Positions 18,189-26,016 of a DNA stretch of 53,273 nucleotides are shown here, one piece after another (the stretch's first letter is position 1; every line of letters begins with the position of its first letter). The notes under the pieces were generated by a model that was not told the DNA's origin, ran no database searches, and saw nothing but the letters and a program-made list of their open reading frames with translations. Made by a program: the position numbers and the translations under genes. Origin of the DNA: Roseomonas sp. E05 (GTDB lineage Bacteria; Pseudomonadota; Alphaproteobacteria; Acetobacterales; Acetobacteraceae); contig NZ_JASIRT010000034.1 of NCBI RefSeq assembly GCF_030063475.1, positions 1 through 53,273 on the forward strand, given 5' to 3'.

Positions 18189-18605
18189 TCAGCTGGTCAG
18201 GCGGAACTTCGGCAGCGTCAGCTCATCGTCCACCTTGTCGAAGGCCACTTCCACGGCGCTGCCGATCGGCGGATCATCCGGCGCCTCCCCGGCGAAGTTG
18301 CTCAACATCAGCGGCCCTTCCTGCAGCCGCACGAGGCAGACCAGGTAGGGCAGGTCGGCGCGGAAGCTGTCCCAATAGGCCTGGTGGAAGCGCACCCAGG
18401 ACACCAGCGTGCCCCTGCCGGAGACTGGCGCCCAGGATTGCCGCGAGGAAAGGCAGGCCGGACAGACCGGCGTGCCGGGGTAATGTGTATTCCCGCATTC
18501 CTCGCAGCGCTGCACGGACAGGATGCCACGGTGGCAGTTTTCCCAGAAGCCGCGGCTGACCGGGTCGATCTTGGGGCAGGGCTTGGCAGGCAGCGGCGTT
18601 TCCAT
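18189..18605 (-). CDS. Zn-ribbon/OB-fold protein (DUF35), thiolase partner
   Basis: A 138-residue protein with the DUF35 N-terminal rubredoxin-like zinc ribbon CEECGNTHYPGTPVCPACL (four Cys) and a C-terminal OB-fold (GRGTLVSWVRFHQAYWDSF... YLVCLVRLQEGPLMLSNF). Family members form obligate complexes with SCP-x-type thiolases or retro-aldolases and are thought to help acyl-CoA binding. It is encoded 11 bp after the thiolase-like gene, the usual pairing. The four zinc ligands appear intact. ATG 18605 has GAGGCAAACC just upstream. Confidence 0.85.
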   Translation of the reverse strand: METPLPAKPCPKIDPVSRGFWENCHRGILSVQRCEECGNTHYPGTPVCPACLSSRQSWAPVSGRGTLVSWVRFHQAYWDSFRADLPYLVCLVRLQEGPLMLSNFAGEAPDDPPIGSAVEVAFDKVDDELTLPKFRLTS

Positions 18606-18616
18606 GGTTTGCCTCC

Positions 18617-19747
18617 TCAGCCGCGGGTGTAGATGATGGAGCGCGAGCAGGGCGTGATGGCGCAGAACTGCGCCACCTCGGCCCCTTGCACCTGGCGCGC
18701 GCCGCACTCGCCGCGCAGCTGCCGCACGGCCTCCACGTTGAGCGCCCAGCCCTGCATGTAGGAATTCGACAGGTGGCCGCCATCGGTGTTGGTGGGCAGC
18801 CGGCCGCCGACCTTCAGCGCGCCCCCCTCGACGAAGCCGCCGGCCTCGCCGCGCTCGCAGAAGCCAAGCCCTTCCAGGCTGAACAACACTGTCGGGCTGA
18901 AGTTGTCGTAGCACATCAGCGTGTCGATGTCGGAGGGGCCGACACCCGCCATGCCATAGGCCTGCCGCCCGACATCGCGCGCCTGATGGTACCAGCAATC
19001 GGGATCGTAATTGGCGATGGAGGCGGTCTCATAAGCCTCCCGCGCGCCGATGCCGGAGATCAGCACCGGCGGCTTCTTCAGGTCACGCGCCCGCTCCTTC
19101 GTCGTCAGGATGATGCAGACGGCGCCGTCATTGATCAGGCAGTAGTCCAGCAGCCGCAGCGGCTCGACGATCGGGCGCGCCGCCTCGTGATCGTCGATGC
19201 TGATCGGCTGCTTCATCACTGCATCGGGGTTGAGGCAGGCATGGTGGCGGAAGGCGACGGAGACCTCGGCGAGCTGTCGCGTCGTGGTGCCGTACTTCGC
19301 CCGGTGCTGCTGGAACATCAGCGCATGGGCGGCGCCCGGCGACGTGAAGCCGAAGGGGTCCCAGACCCCCGGGCTTTCCTCCCCGCCATAATTCACGCGG
19401 CGGGAGCGGCCGATATTGGCGTAGATAAGGGCGGCATAGTCGCAGAGCCCGGCCTCCAGCGCCGCCGCGGCCTCGATGATGCCCATGGCGGACATGCGGC
19501 CATGCGGCGGCAGCGGCATTGTCCAGCGCGGGGAGAGGCCCAGGATCTCGCCCATGCGGGCGTAATATGGGATGCGGCAGACCAGGAGCCCGTCCACCTT
19601 GCTTTTTTCGAGCCCGCAATCCTCCAGCGCGTTGCGGAACGCCTCGGCGCCGAGCCCGTAATCATCCCTGTCAGGGAAATTGCCGTAGGCCGTGTTGCCG
19701 ACGCCGACCACCGCGATGCGGTCCTTCAGATGCGCGTAGTCGCTCAT
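18617..19747 (-). CDS. Thiolase-like protein (SCP-x/Ltp type), nucleophile Cys absent
   Basis: A 376-residue thiolase-fold protein starting MSDYAHLKDRIAVVGVGNTAYG. In the region that carries the nucleophilic Cys of true thiolases this one reads MGIIEAAAALEAGL, with Ala. It keeps the catalytic-type His in GGHLSNSYMQGWALN, and a Tyr in LMCYDNFSPTVLF at the place of a conserved Tyr in Ltp2-like retro-aldolases. With its DUF35 partner it may cleave beta-hydroxyacyl-CoA by retro-aldol chemistry rather than thiolysis; this is inference from known Ltp2-DUF35 complexes. It is the first gene of the long minus-strand operon reaching 8216. Confidence 0.8.
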   Translation of the reverse strand: MSDYAHLKDRIAVVGVGNTAYGNFPDRDDYGLGAEAFRNALEDCGLEKSKVDGLLVCRIPYYARMGEILGLSPRWTMPLPPHGRMSAMGIIEAAAALEAGLCDYAALIYANIGRSRRVNYGGEESPGVWDPFGFTSPGAAHALMFQQHRAKYGTTTRQLAEVSVAFRHHACLNPDAVMKQPISIDDHEAARPIVEPLRLLDYCLINDGAVCIILTTKERARDLKKPPVLISGIGAREAYETASIANYDPDCWYHQARDVGRQAYGMAGVGPSDIDTLMCYDNFSPTVLFSLEGLGFCERGEAGGFVEGGALKVGGRLPTNTDGGHLSNSYMQGWALNVEAVRQLRGECGARQVQGAEVAQFCAITPCSRSIIYTRG

Positions 19748-19875
19748 GGCGCGGTCCGCTCCCGACGCGCTCCATCCGGCGCTGCGCGAAGCCGGCCTGC
19801 CAGGGCCAACCGAGGTTTCACTCCCATCGTCGCCTCCTCCTGCAGCCCGGCCTTCGCGGCTCGTGCGGCTATTAA

Positions 19876-19893
19876 ATATAAAATGCCTTTTAT
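19876..19893 (-). promoter_or_regulatory. AT-rich palindromic promoter/operator element
   Basis: In an otherwise GC-rich intergenic region, ATAAAA-TGCC-TTTTAT (19878-19893) is a perfect 6-bp inverted repeat. Read on the minus strand its core is GGCATTTTATAT, about 130 bp upstream of the thiolase gene at 19747, and it lies in the divergent gap with the SDR gene at 19969. The same 12-mer recurs at 28109-28120 upstream of the second transporter operon. I interpret it as a shared operator and/or -10 region, probably for a GntR-type regulator. Confidence 0.55.
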
Positions 19894-19968
19894 GAGTGGT
19901 GCCCGCAAGGCCCTTCAGCAATCCTGTCCATGCCGGGTGCGGTGAGACCGCCATCAACGGGGGAAGCA

Positions 19969-20757
19969 ATGCCTGAAACCGGAAGTCGCCTGAGAATTCC
20001 TGACCTGGAGGGAAAGGCGGTGCTTGTCACCGGCTCCTCCACGGGTATCGGCGCCGCCGTCGCGCGCGCCTTAGGCGCGCAAGGAATGCGGGTCGCCGTG
20101 CACGGCTTCTCGCATGGAGAGGAGGCCGCGGCCGTGGCGGCGGGTATCGAGCGCAGCGGCGGGACCGCCGTCGTGCTGCGCGGCAATCTCCGTTCGCGCG
20201 GGGAGTGCACTGCCCTTGTCCGGCAGGCGCATGCCGCTTTCGGACGACTCGACATCCTCGTCAACAATGCCGGCGGCGTGGTGGAACGCCGGCCCATCCG
20301 CGACGTGGAGGATGATCTCTATGATGCCGTGACGGAGCTGAACGCGCGCTCCGTCTTCGCCTGCTCGCGCGCGGCCCTGCCCTTCATGGAGGCACAGGGC
20401 GGCGGGGCCATCATTTCCACCAGCTCGTTGGCAGCGCGCAGCGGCGGCGGCGGGCGCTCCGTGCTCTACGCGGCCTCGAAGGCGTTCGTCTCCACCTTCA
20501 CGCGCGGCCTGGCGAAGGAGGTGGCGCGCTTCAACATCCGCGTGAATGCCGTCGCGCCCGGCGTCATCGACAAGCCGGGCAAGGGCTCGACGACACCGCC
20601 GCACCAGCTCGAAGCCTCGTTGCGGCAGACGCCGATGCGGCGCATGGGCACGGTAGAGGAATGCACCGGCGCCTATCTCTACCTGGCCTCGCAGGAACTC
20701 TCCGGCTTCGTCACCGGACAGATCCTGGAGGTGAATGGCGGGCTTCTGATGCCCTAG
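19969..20757 (+). CDS. Short-chain dehydrogenase/reductase (SDR)
   Basis: A 262-residue classical SDR. The nucleotide-binding motif is VLVTGSSTGIGAAVARALG, then ILVNNAGGVV (NNAG), the catalytic Ser in IISTSSLAAR and YAASKAF (YxxxK), and a late FNIRVNAVAPGVID. It would oxidise a secondary alcohol or reduce a ketone with NAD(P). ATG 19969 has GGGGGAAG five bases upstream and is preferred over the in-frame ATG at 19930. It is the only plus-strand gene between the two minus-strand operons and shares the divergent AT-rich control region. Confidence 0.85.
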   Translation: MPETGSRLRIPDLEGKAVLVTGSSTGIGAAVARALGAQGMRVAVHGFSHGEEAAAVAAGIERSGGTAVVLRGNLRSRGECTALVRQAHAAFGRLDILVNNAGGVVERRPIRDVEDDLYDAVTELNARSVFACSRAALPFMEAQGGGAIISTSSLAARSGGGGRSVLYAASKAFVSTFTRGLAKEVARFNIRVNAVAPGVIDKPGKGSTTPPHQLEASLRQTPMRRMGTVEECTGAYLYLASQELSGFVTGQILEVNGGLLMP

Positions 20758-20803
20758 GTGGTGGGGCGCGACAGCTTTCGCCGCCGCGCCCCCTTCCACA
20801 ACG

Positions 20804-21214
20804 CTACGCCTGCAGGGCGAACCGCGGCAGCACCGCGCCGTCCGGCATCTCGGCATAGACGAGGCGGACTTGCCGGCCGATCCAGCTTCCCTCCGGTGGA
20901 TCGCCTTCCAGATTGCTGATCATCACCGGGCCTTCCGCCAGCCGCACCGCGATCGCATTATAGGGCGCGGGATAGGCGGCCAGGTACTGCCGGTGGAAGA
21001 CCACCCAGGAGATGATGGTTGCCTTGCCCGAGACGGGTCTCCATTCGAGATTCTCGGAAAGGCAGGCGGTGCAGCCGGGGCCGGGCGGATACTGCCAGGT
21101 GCCGCAGCCGCAGCAACGCTGCAGCCGCATGGCACGGTCCCGGATGCTGTCCCACATCGGCCTGTCGTCGAGGCCAAGAACGGGGCTCGGAGTGCGGGCG
21201 ATGTCGGCGTCCAT
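20804..21214 (-). CDS. Zn-ribbon/OB-fold protein (DUF35), thiolase partner
   Basis: A 136-residue DUF35 protein: the zinc ribbon is CCGCGTWQYPPGPGCTACL, with two CxxC-type pairs, and the OB-fold follows (GKATIISWVVFHRQYLAAYPAPYNAIAVRLAEGPVMISNLEG). It is a paralogue of the protein at 18189 but clearly divergent. It is encoded 8 bp after the second thiolase-like gene, so the pair repeats the same architecture. It presumably stabilises that thiolase-like subunit and contributes to acyl-CoA binding. Confidence 0.85.
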   Translation of the reverse strand: MDADIARTPSPVLGLDDRPMWDSIRDRAMRLQRCCGCGTWQYPPGPGCTACLSENLEWRPVSGKATIISWVVFHRQYLAAYPAPYNAIAVRLAEGPVMISNLEGDPPEGSWIGRQVRLVYAEMPDGAVLPRFALQA

Positions 21215-21222
21215 GGCGTCCC

Positions 21223-22416
21223 TCAACGGCCGTAGATGAGCGAGACGGCTTTGCCGGCGACGTCCGAGGTGTAGTGGACGCGCCGGCAGTCCTGCACCTG
21301 CCGCTCGCCGCATGTCCCGCGAAGCTGGCGGACGCATTCGATCTGGTGTGCCCAGCCCTGCATGTAGGTTTCGGAAAGGTGCCCGCCGCCGGTGTTGGTC
21401 GGCAGCCGGCCGCCGGGGCCGATGCCCTGCTCACGCAGGAACTTCCCGGCCTCGCCCACCGGGCAGTAGCCATAGCCTTCAAGCGCCAAGGGCACGTGGA
21501 CGGAGAAGCTGTCATAGACCTGGAAGACGTCCATGTCCTCCGGCCCGGCGCCGGCCATGGCATAGGAGCGGGCCGCCGCCTGCTGCTGCGCCGGCAGATA
21601 GAACTCGGTGAGGCGCGGCTCCAGGCTGGTGGCCCCGCGGTTCAGGTCGGAGCGGCCGATGCCCTCGATGAAGACGGGATTTGCGCAGATCTGCTTCGCC
21701 CGCTCCGCCTCGGCGATGATCATCGCCACGCCGCCGTCGTTGATCAGGCAGTAGTCGAAGAGGTGCAGCGGCTCGCAGACATAGGTCGAGGCCATGTAGT
21801 CCTCGACGGTGATCCGCTTGCGCATGATGGCGTTGGGGTTCATCGAGGACCAGCCGCGCTGCGCGACCGCCACCTCCCCCAGCTCGGCCTCGGTCATCCC
21901 GCGCGCATGCTTGTAGGCCTGGAAGGTGAGCGCGTAGAGCGCGCCCTGCGAGGTGAGGCCCCAGGGCGAATGATAGACATAGGAAAGGAAGGCATCGCCT
22001 CCCATCGCCTGCGGGCCGCCATACTGCGTCCCCGCCGTGCGCTGGTCGTTGCCGTAGACGATCGCCACCACCTCGGCCAGGCCCGCCTCGATGGCGGTGC
22101 AGGCCTGCACGACGGAGAGCACGGCATCCGCCTGGTCGCCCCAGCGCGGGTCGATGCCCAGCACCTCGCCGAGCCGCTCATAGGCGGTGGTCGGGCCGGC
22201 GATCAGCCCGTCGATTGCCTCGCGTTGCAGGCCCGAATCCCGCAGCGCGGCCGAGAAGGCCTGCATGGCGTAGCCGTAGGAATCCGCCGGCTTCTCCCCG
22301 GCGCGTGCCCGCCCCCAGTCGCGCACCCAATCGGTATGGCCGATGCCAACCACGGCAGCGGCCCGGCGGAGGCGCGGCGCGCCCCCGGAGGTTGCCGCCC
22401 CTGCTGTCACACTCAT
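21223..22416 (-). CDS. Thiolase-like protein (SCP-x/Ltp type), Cys retained
   Basis: A 397-residue thiolase-fold protein beginning MSVTAGAATSGGAPRLRRAAAVVGIGHTDW. Unlike its paralogue at 18617 it has a Cys in SVVQACTAIEAGLAEVV at the expected nucleophile region. It also keeps GGHLSETYMQGW (His) and QVYDSFSVHVPLALEG with the conserved Tyr. The second thiolase Cys near the C-terminus is missing (it ends VSLIYGR). It could be a thiolase, a non-thiolytic condensing enzyme or a retro-aldolase with the adjacent DUF35 protein. It follows the binding-protein gene of the second importer. Confidence 0.8.
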   Translation of the reverse strand: MSVTAGAATSGGAPRLRRAAAVVGIGHTDWVRDWGRARAGEKPADSYGYAMQAFSAALRDSGLQREAIDGLIAGPTTAYERLGEVLGIDPRWGDQADAVLSVVQACTAIEAGLAEVVAIVYGNDQRTAGTQYGGPQAMGGDAFLSYVYHSPWGLTSQGALYALTFQAYKHARGMTEAELGEVAVAQRGWSSMNPNAIMRKRITVEDYMASTYVCEPLHLFDYCLINDGGVAMIIAEAERAKQICANPVFIEGIGRSDLNRGATSLEPRLTEFYLPAQQQAAARSYAMAGAGPEDMDVFQVYDSFSVHVPLALEGYGYCPVGEAGKFLREQGIGPGGRLPTNTGGGHLSETYMQGWAHQIECVRQLRGTCGERQVQDCRRVHYTSDVAGKAVSLIYGR

Positions 22417-22459
22417 GCGCAAGCTCCTTGCTGTGCCAGGGACCGGTGCGCCGGCGCCG

Positions 22460-24064
22460 TCATGCCGACAGCCAGATGTCGCCGAGGTCCTGGTAGATCA
22501 TGTGGGTCGGCGACATGGACCAGCCGTTCACCCGGCGGTTCATCACCACGATGCGCTGCCACCAGAGGATCGGCACCGCGTAGCTCTGCTCGAAGAGGCG
22601 TGCCTCGAACTGGCGGACCAGCTTCTTCCGCGCGCCCTCGTCCACGGTCTTTGCCTGCTCGTCGAAAAGGCGGTCCAGCTCGCGATCGGTGGCGCGCGCG
22701 ACGGCGACTTCCGCCTTGTCGTAAGAGACGTACTTGATCAGGACGTTGGTCGGGTCGTCGCTGAATTGCGTGAAGGAATCCACCAGCGCGTCGAAATTGC
22801 CGCTGCCCTGCGCGGCGTACCAGGAGGACAGCTCCGCCTGCTGATGCTCGGCGCGGACGCCGATCTGGCGCCACTGGTCGATGAGGAAGATGCCGGCGGT
22901 GACATAGGGCTGGATGTTGCGGTCGAGCAAGGTGAAGGTGAGGTTCTCCGCCCCGGCCTCCTTCAGCAGGCGCTTCGCCTCGGTCCGGTTGGCCTCCATG
23001 TCGCGGCCATAGCCCGGCCACTTCTCCATCTCCGCCGGGGTTGCCGACCAGTCGCTTCCCGGGCGCACCAGCCCGCCGACCTGGCCGAGCTGCGAGATGC
23101 GTGACAGGGACTGCGATCCCCCCCAGCGGTCCAGCGCAAGGGAGAGCGCCCGCCGCACCCGCGGGTCGTCGAAGGGTTTCTTCTGGCAATTGAAGGTCAG
23201 GATCATGTGGAGCATCCAGCTCGACTCCTGAACCCTCGCGTCCTCGCCCAGGGCGCGGACGATGCGGTCGCGCTCGTTGGGCGTGAAGCCACGGAACTCC
23301 GCCAGGATCTGCCGCCCGGAGAGGGCGTTCACCATCGCCGCCGGCGACATGGTGATGGCGCGGAAGCCGTCGAGATAGGGCTTGCCCTCGCGGAAGTAGC
23401 CGTCGAACCGCTCGCCGACCCAGTGCGAACCGGCGACATGCTCGACAAACTTGAACGGCCCGCTGCCCATGACGTTGCGGGCCGGGAAGTTCGGGTCCTT
23501 CGCCAGCCGGGCGGCGCTGTAGATCGCGTTCCAGGGCGAGGCGAAGGTGTCCATGATGGAGGCGTCCACCGCCTTCATCCGGATGACGACGGTGCGTGGA
23601 TCGGGCGCCTCGACCGCGGCAATCTGCTGGAAGGATGGCAGGCGGTTGGAAACCACGCCCTCCGGCGGCGCCCGCAGCCGGTCATAGGTTGCCTTCACAT
23701 CCTCCGAAGTCAGCGGCGTGCCGTCATGGAAGCGGATTTCAGGGTGCAGCTTGAAGGTGAAGGTGAGCTTGTCGTCGGCCGCAGTCCAGCTCTCCGCCAC
23801 GTCACCGACGATCTTCGGATAGTTGCCGGGCGCGTAGCGCAGCAACGTCGAGTAGTGCGGCGCCAGTCGGTGCATCACGGCGAAGGTGCTGGTCGCGTGC
23901 AGGTCGTAGGTCGGCGGCTCGGCGGCCACCGCATAGGTGAGGATGCCGCCGCGGCGCGGCTCGCCGTCCTGCGCGCGGGCGAGACCCGGGCAGGCCAGCG
24001 CGAGCGCGGGCAGCGCCAGCGCGGCGCGCCGGCTGATGCGGGGGCCGTCGAAAGCATTCGTCAT
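22460..24064 (-). CDS. Periplasmic solute-binding protein, DppA family, Tat-like signal
   Basis: A 534-residue SBP_bac_5 protein. The N-terminus contains RISRRAALALPALALACPGLARAQD, a twin-Arg-like motif before a hydrophobic stretch. Body motifs include LHPEIRFHDGTPLTSEDVKATYDRL, MGSGPFKFVEHVAGSHWVGERFDGYF, and FDDPRVRRALSLALDRWGGS. The similarity to the protein at 16558 is only at family level, so the two importers probably carry different or differently decorated ligands. It lies downstream of its permease genes in the same operon, the reverse of the first importer's order. Confidence 0.9.
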   Translation of the reverse strand: MTNAFDGPRISRRAALALPALALACPGLARAQDGEPRRGGILTYAVAAEPPTYDLHATSTFAVMHRLAPHYSTLLRYAPGNYPKIVGDVAESWTAADDKLTFTFKLHPEIRFHDGTPLTSEDVKATYDRLRAPPEGVVSNRLPSFQQIAAVEAPDPRTVVIRMKAVDASIMDTFASPWNAIYSAARLAKDPNFPARNVMGSGPFKFVEHVAGSHWVGERFDGYFREGKPYLDGFRAITMSPAAMVNALSGRQILAEFRGFTPNERDRIVRALGEDARVQESSWMLHMILTFNCQKKPFDDPRVRRALSLALDRWGGSQSLSRISQLGQVGGLVRPGSDWSATPAEMEKWPGYGRDMEANRTEAKRLLKEAGAENLTFTLLDRNIQPYVTAGIFLIDQWRQIGVRAEHQQAELSSWYAAQGSGNFDALVDSFTQFSDDPTNVLIKYVSYDKAEVAVARATDRELDRLFDEQAKTVDEGARKKLVRQFEARLFEQSYAVPILWWQRIVVMNRRVNGWSMSPTHMIYQDLGDIWLSA

Positions 24065-24128
24065 GGTGTTTCCTCCCCTTGTGGGCCGGCGCTTCGGCGA
24101 GCGCCTGGCCGGTCTTCGGTTGGGCCGG

Positions 24129-25034
24129 TCACATCCTGAACTTCGGGTCGAGCCAGTCGCGCAGGGAATCGCCGAACAGGTTGAAGGCGAAGACCGCGAG
24201 CGAGATCGCGAGGCCCGGGAACAGGATCATCCACGGGGCCTCCTGGTAGAAATTGGCGGAATCCCCTGCCAGCATTAGGCCCCAGGCCGGCTTCGGCTCG
24301 GAGACACCGAGGCCGAGGAACGAGAGCGACGCCTCCAGCAGGATGGCCTGGGCGATGTAGGCGGTGAGCAGGATCAGGTAGGGCGCCAGCACGTTCGGCG
24401 CCATGTGCCGCAGGATGATGTGGCTGTGGCGGTAGCCGCCGGCGCGCGCCGCGTCGATATAGGGCATGGCGCGCACCGCCAGCGCCGCCGAGCGGATGAC
24501 GCGCGCCGCGCGCGGCACGATCGGGATGGCGATGGCGGCGATCAGGTTGAGGTCGATCCCCGCGATAGGCTGCCGCCCCACCACCGCGACCACCACCAGG
24601 GCGAGCACGATGATCGGGAAGGAAAGCACGATATCCACGAAGCGCTGCAGGATGAGATCCACCTTGCCGCCGAAATAGGCCGAGGTCACGCCCAGCAGGC
24701 CGCCCGCGGTGCAGCCCAGCAGGGAGGACAGGAAGCCGATGCTCAGCGCCGTGCGCGCGCCATGGATGATGCGCGACAGAATGTCGCGCCCAAAGGCGTC
24801 GGTGCCCAGTGGATGGTCGAAGGATGGCGCCGCCAGCATCGCCATGAAGTCCACCGCCTCGGGGTCGTAGGGCGCGACGCGGTTCGCCAGGATCGCGGCG
24901 CCTGCCATGATCAGGATGACCAGCAGCCCGGCCGCGCCGAGCGGCTGGGCCAGCACGAACCGCAGCACCGGGCTCGACCGCCAGGCCCGCCGCCGGGTCG
25001 GCGGCACCATCTCGTCCGAGGTGGAAACGCTCAT
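24129..25034 (-). CDS. Dipeptide-type ABC transporter permease (DppC-like)
   Basis: A 301-residue permease with the OppC-N start (VLRFVLAQPLGAAGLLVILIMAGAAILA), the HPLGTDAFGRDILSRIIHGARTAL motif, and an EAA loop YIDAARAGGYRHSHIILRHMAPN. It ends NLFGDSLRDWLDPKFRM. About six membrane spans. It pairs with the DppB-like gene 13 bp upstream and the fused ATPase gene of the same operon. Confidence 0.9.
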   Translation of the reverse strand: MSVSTSDEMVPPTRRRAWRSSPVLRFVLAQPLGAAGLLVILIMAGAAILANRVAPYDPEAVDFMAMLAAPSFDHPLGTDAFGRDILSRIIHGARTALSIGFLSSLLGCTAGGLLGVTSAYFGGKVDLILQRFVDIVLSFPIIVLALVVVAVVGRQPIAGIDLNLIAAIAIPIVPRAARVIRSAALAVRAMPYIDAARAGGYRHSHIILRHMAPNVLAPYLILLTAYIAQAILLEASLSFLGLGVSEPKPAWGLMLAGDSANFYQEAPWMILFPGLAISLAVFAFNLFGDSLRDWLDPKFRM

Positions 25035-25047
25035 GGCCTTGCCTCCC

Positions 25048-26001
25048 TCAGCCGTGCCGCACGCGCGGGTCGAGCACGCCGTAGAGCATGTCGATGACCA
25101 GGTTCATGGTGACGAAGACCAGCGCCAGCAGCATCACCAGCGCCTGGATCAGGATGAAGTCGCTGCGCGATACGGCCTCGACGAAAAGCCGCCCGATGCC
25201 GTTCAGGTTGAACACCTGCTCCGTGACCACCAGCCCGCCGATCAGGAAGGCGAATTCCAGCCCCGCCACGGTGATGGCCGGCAGCAGGGCGTTGCGCATG
25301 GCGTGTCGCATGACCACAAGGCGCTCGAACACGCCCTTCGCGCGTGCGGTGCGGATGTAGTCCTCCTTCATCACCTCGATGATCGAGGAGCGCACCATCC
25401 GCGCGACCACGGCAGCGTACCGGTAGCCCACCGCCAGAGCCGGCCAGATGAGCTGCGAAAGGTTCTCCAGCGGCGACTGCCAGAAGGGCGTGTAGGTGAC
25501 CGGCGGCGACCAGTGGAACAGGGCGAGCAGGCCGAGGATGATCAGCATGCCCAGCCAGAAGGCGGGCACCGCCAGACCCGCGATGGTGAAGACGCGCACG
25601 AGGTAGTCCACCCAGGTGTCGCGGAAGATGGCCGAGAGCGTGCCGAGCGGAATGGCGATCAGCACGGAGATGATGGCCGCCATCACCGAGACCTGCAGGG
25701 TCAGGCCGAACCGCGTGCCGATCTCCTCGGCCACCGGGCGGCCGGTCCACATGGAGGTGCCGAGATCGAGCGTCACCAGCCCCTGCATCCATTCGGCGAA
25801 CTGCGTCACCAGCGGACGGTCGAGGCCGAGCCGCGCCCGCTCGGTCGCGATCAGCTCCTGCGTCACATAGCCGCCGTCGCTTCGCAGCTTCATCTCGACG
25901 ATGTCGCCCGGCACGACGCGGAGCATGAAGAAGGTGATGAGGGCGACGCCCAGCAGCGTCGGCACCATCAGCGCGATGCGGCGTGCCAGATAGCTGAGCA
26001 T
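25048..26001 (-). CDS. Dipeptide-type ABC transporter permease (DppB-like)
   Basis: A 317-residue permease starting MLSYLARRIALMVPTLLGVALITFFMLRVVPGD, with the conserved VPGD. The EAA loop is YIRTARAKGVFERLVVMRHAMRN, followed by VFNLNGIGRLFVEAVSRSDFILIQ and the C-terminus DMLYGVLDPRVRHG. Six membrane segments are visible. It is encoded 15 bp after the fused ATPase gene. Confidence 0.9.
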   Translation of the reverse strand: MLSYLARRIALMVPTLLGVALITFFMLRVVPGDIVEMKLRSDGGYVTQELIATERARLGLDRPLVTQFAEWMQGLVTLDLGTSMWTGRPVAEEIGTRFGLTLQVSVMAAIISVLIAIPLGTLSAIFRDTWVDYLVRVFTIAGLAVPAFWLGMLIILGLLALFHWSPPVTYTPFWQSPLENLSQLIWPALAVGYRYAAVVARMVRSSIIEVMKEDYIRTARAKGVFERLVVMRHAMRNALLPAITVAGLEFAFLIGGLVVTEQVFNLNGIGRLFVEAVSRSDFILIQALVMLLALVFVTMNLVIDMLYGVLDPRVRHG

Positions 26002-26016
26002 GGTCTTTGCCTCCCC

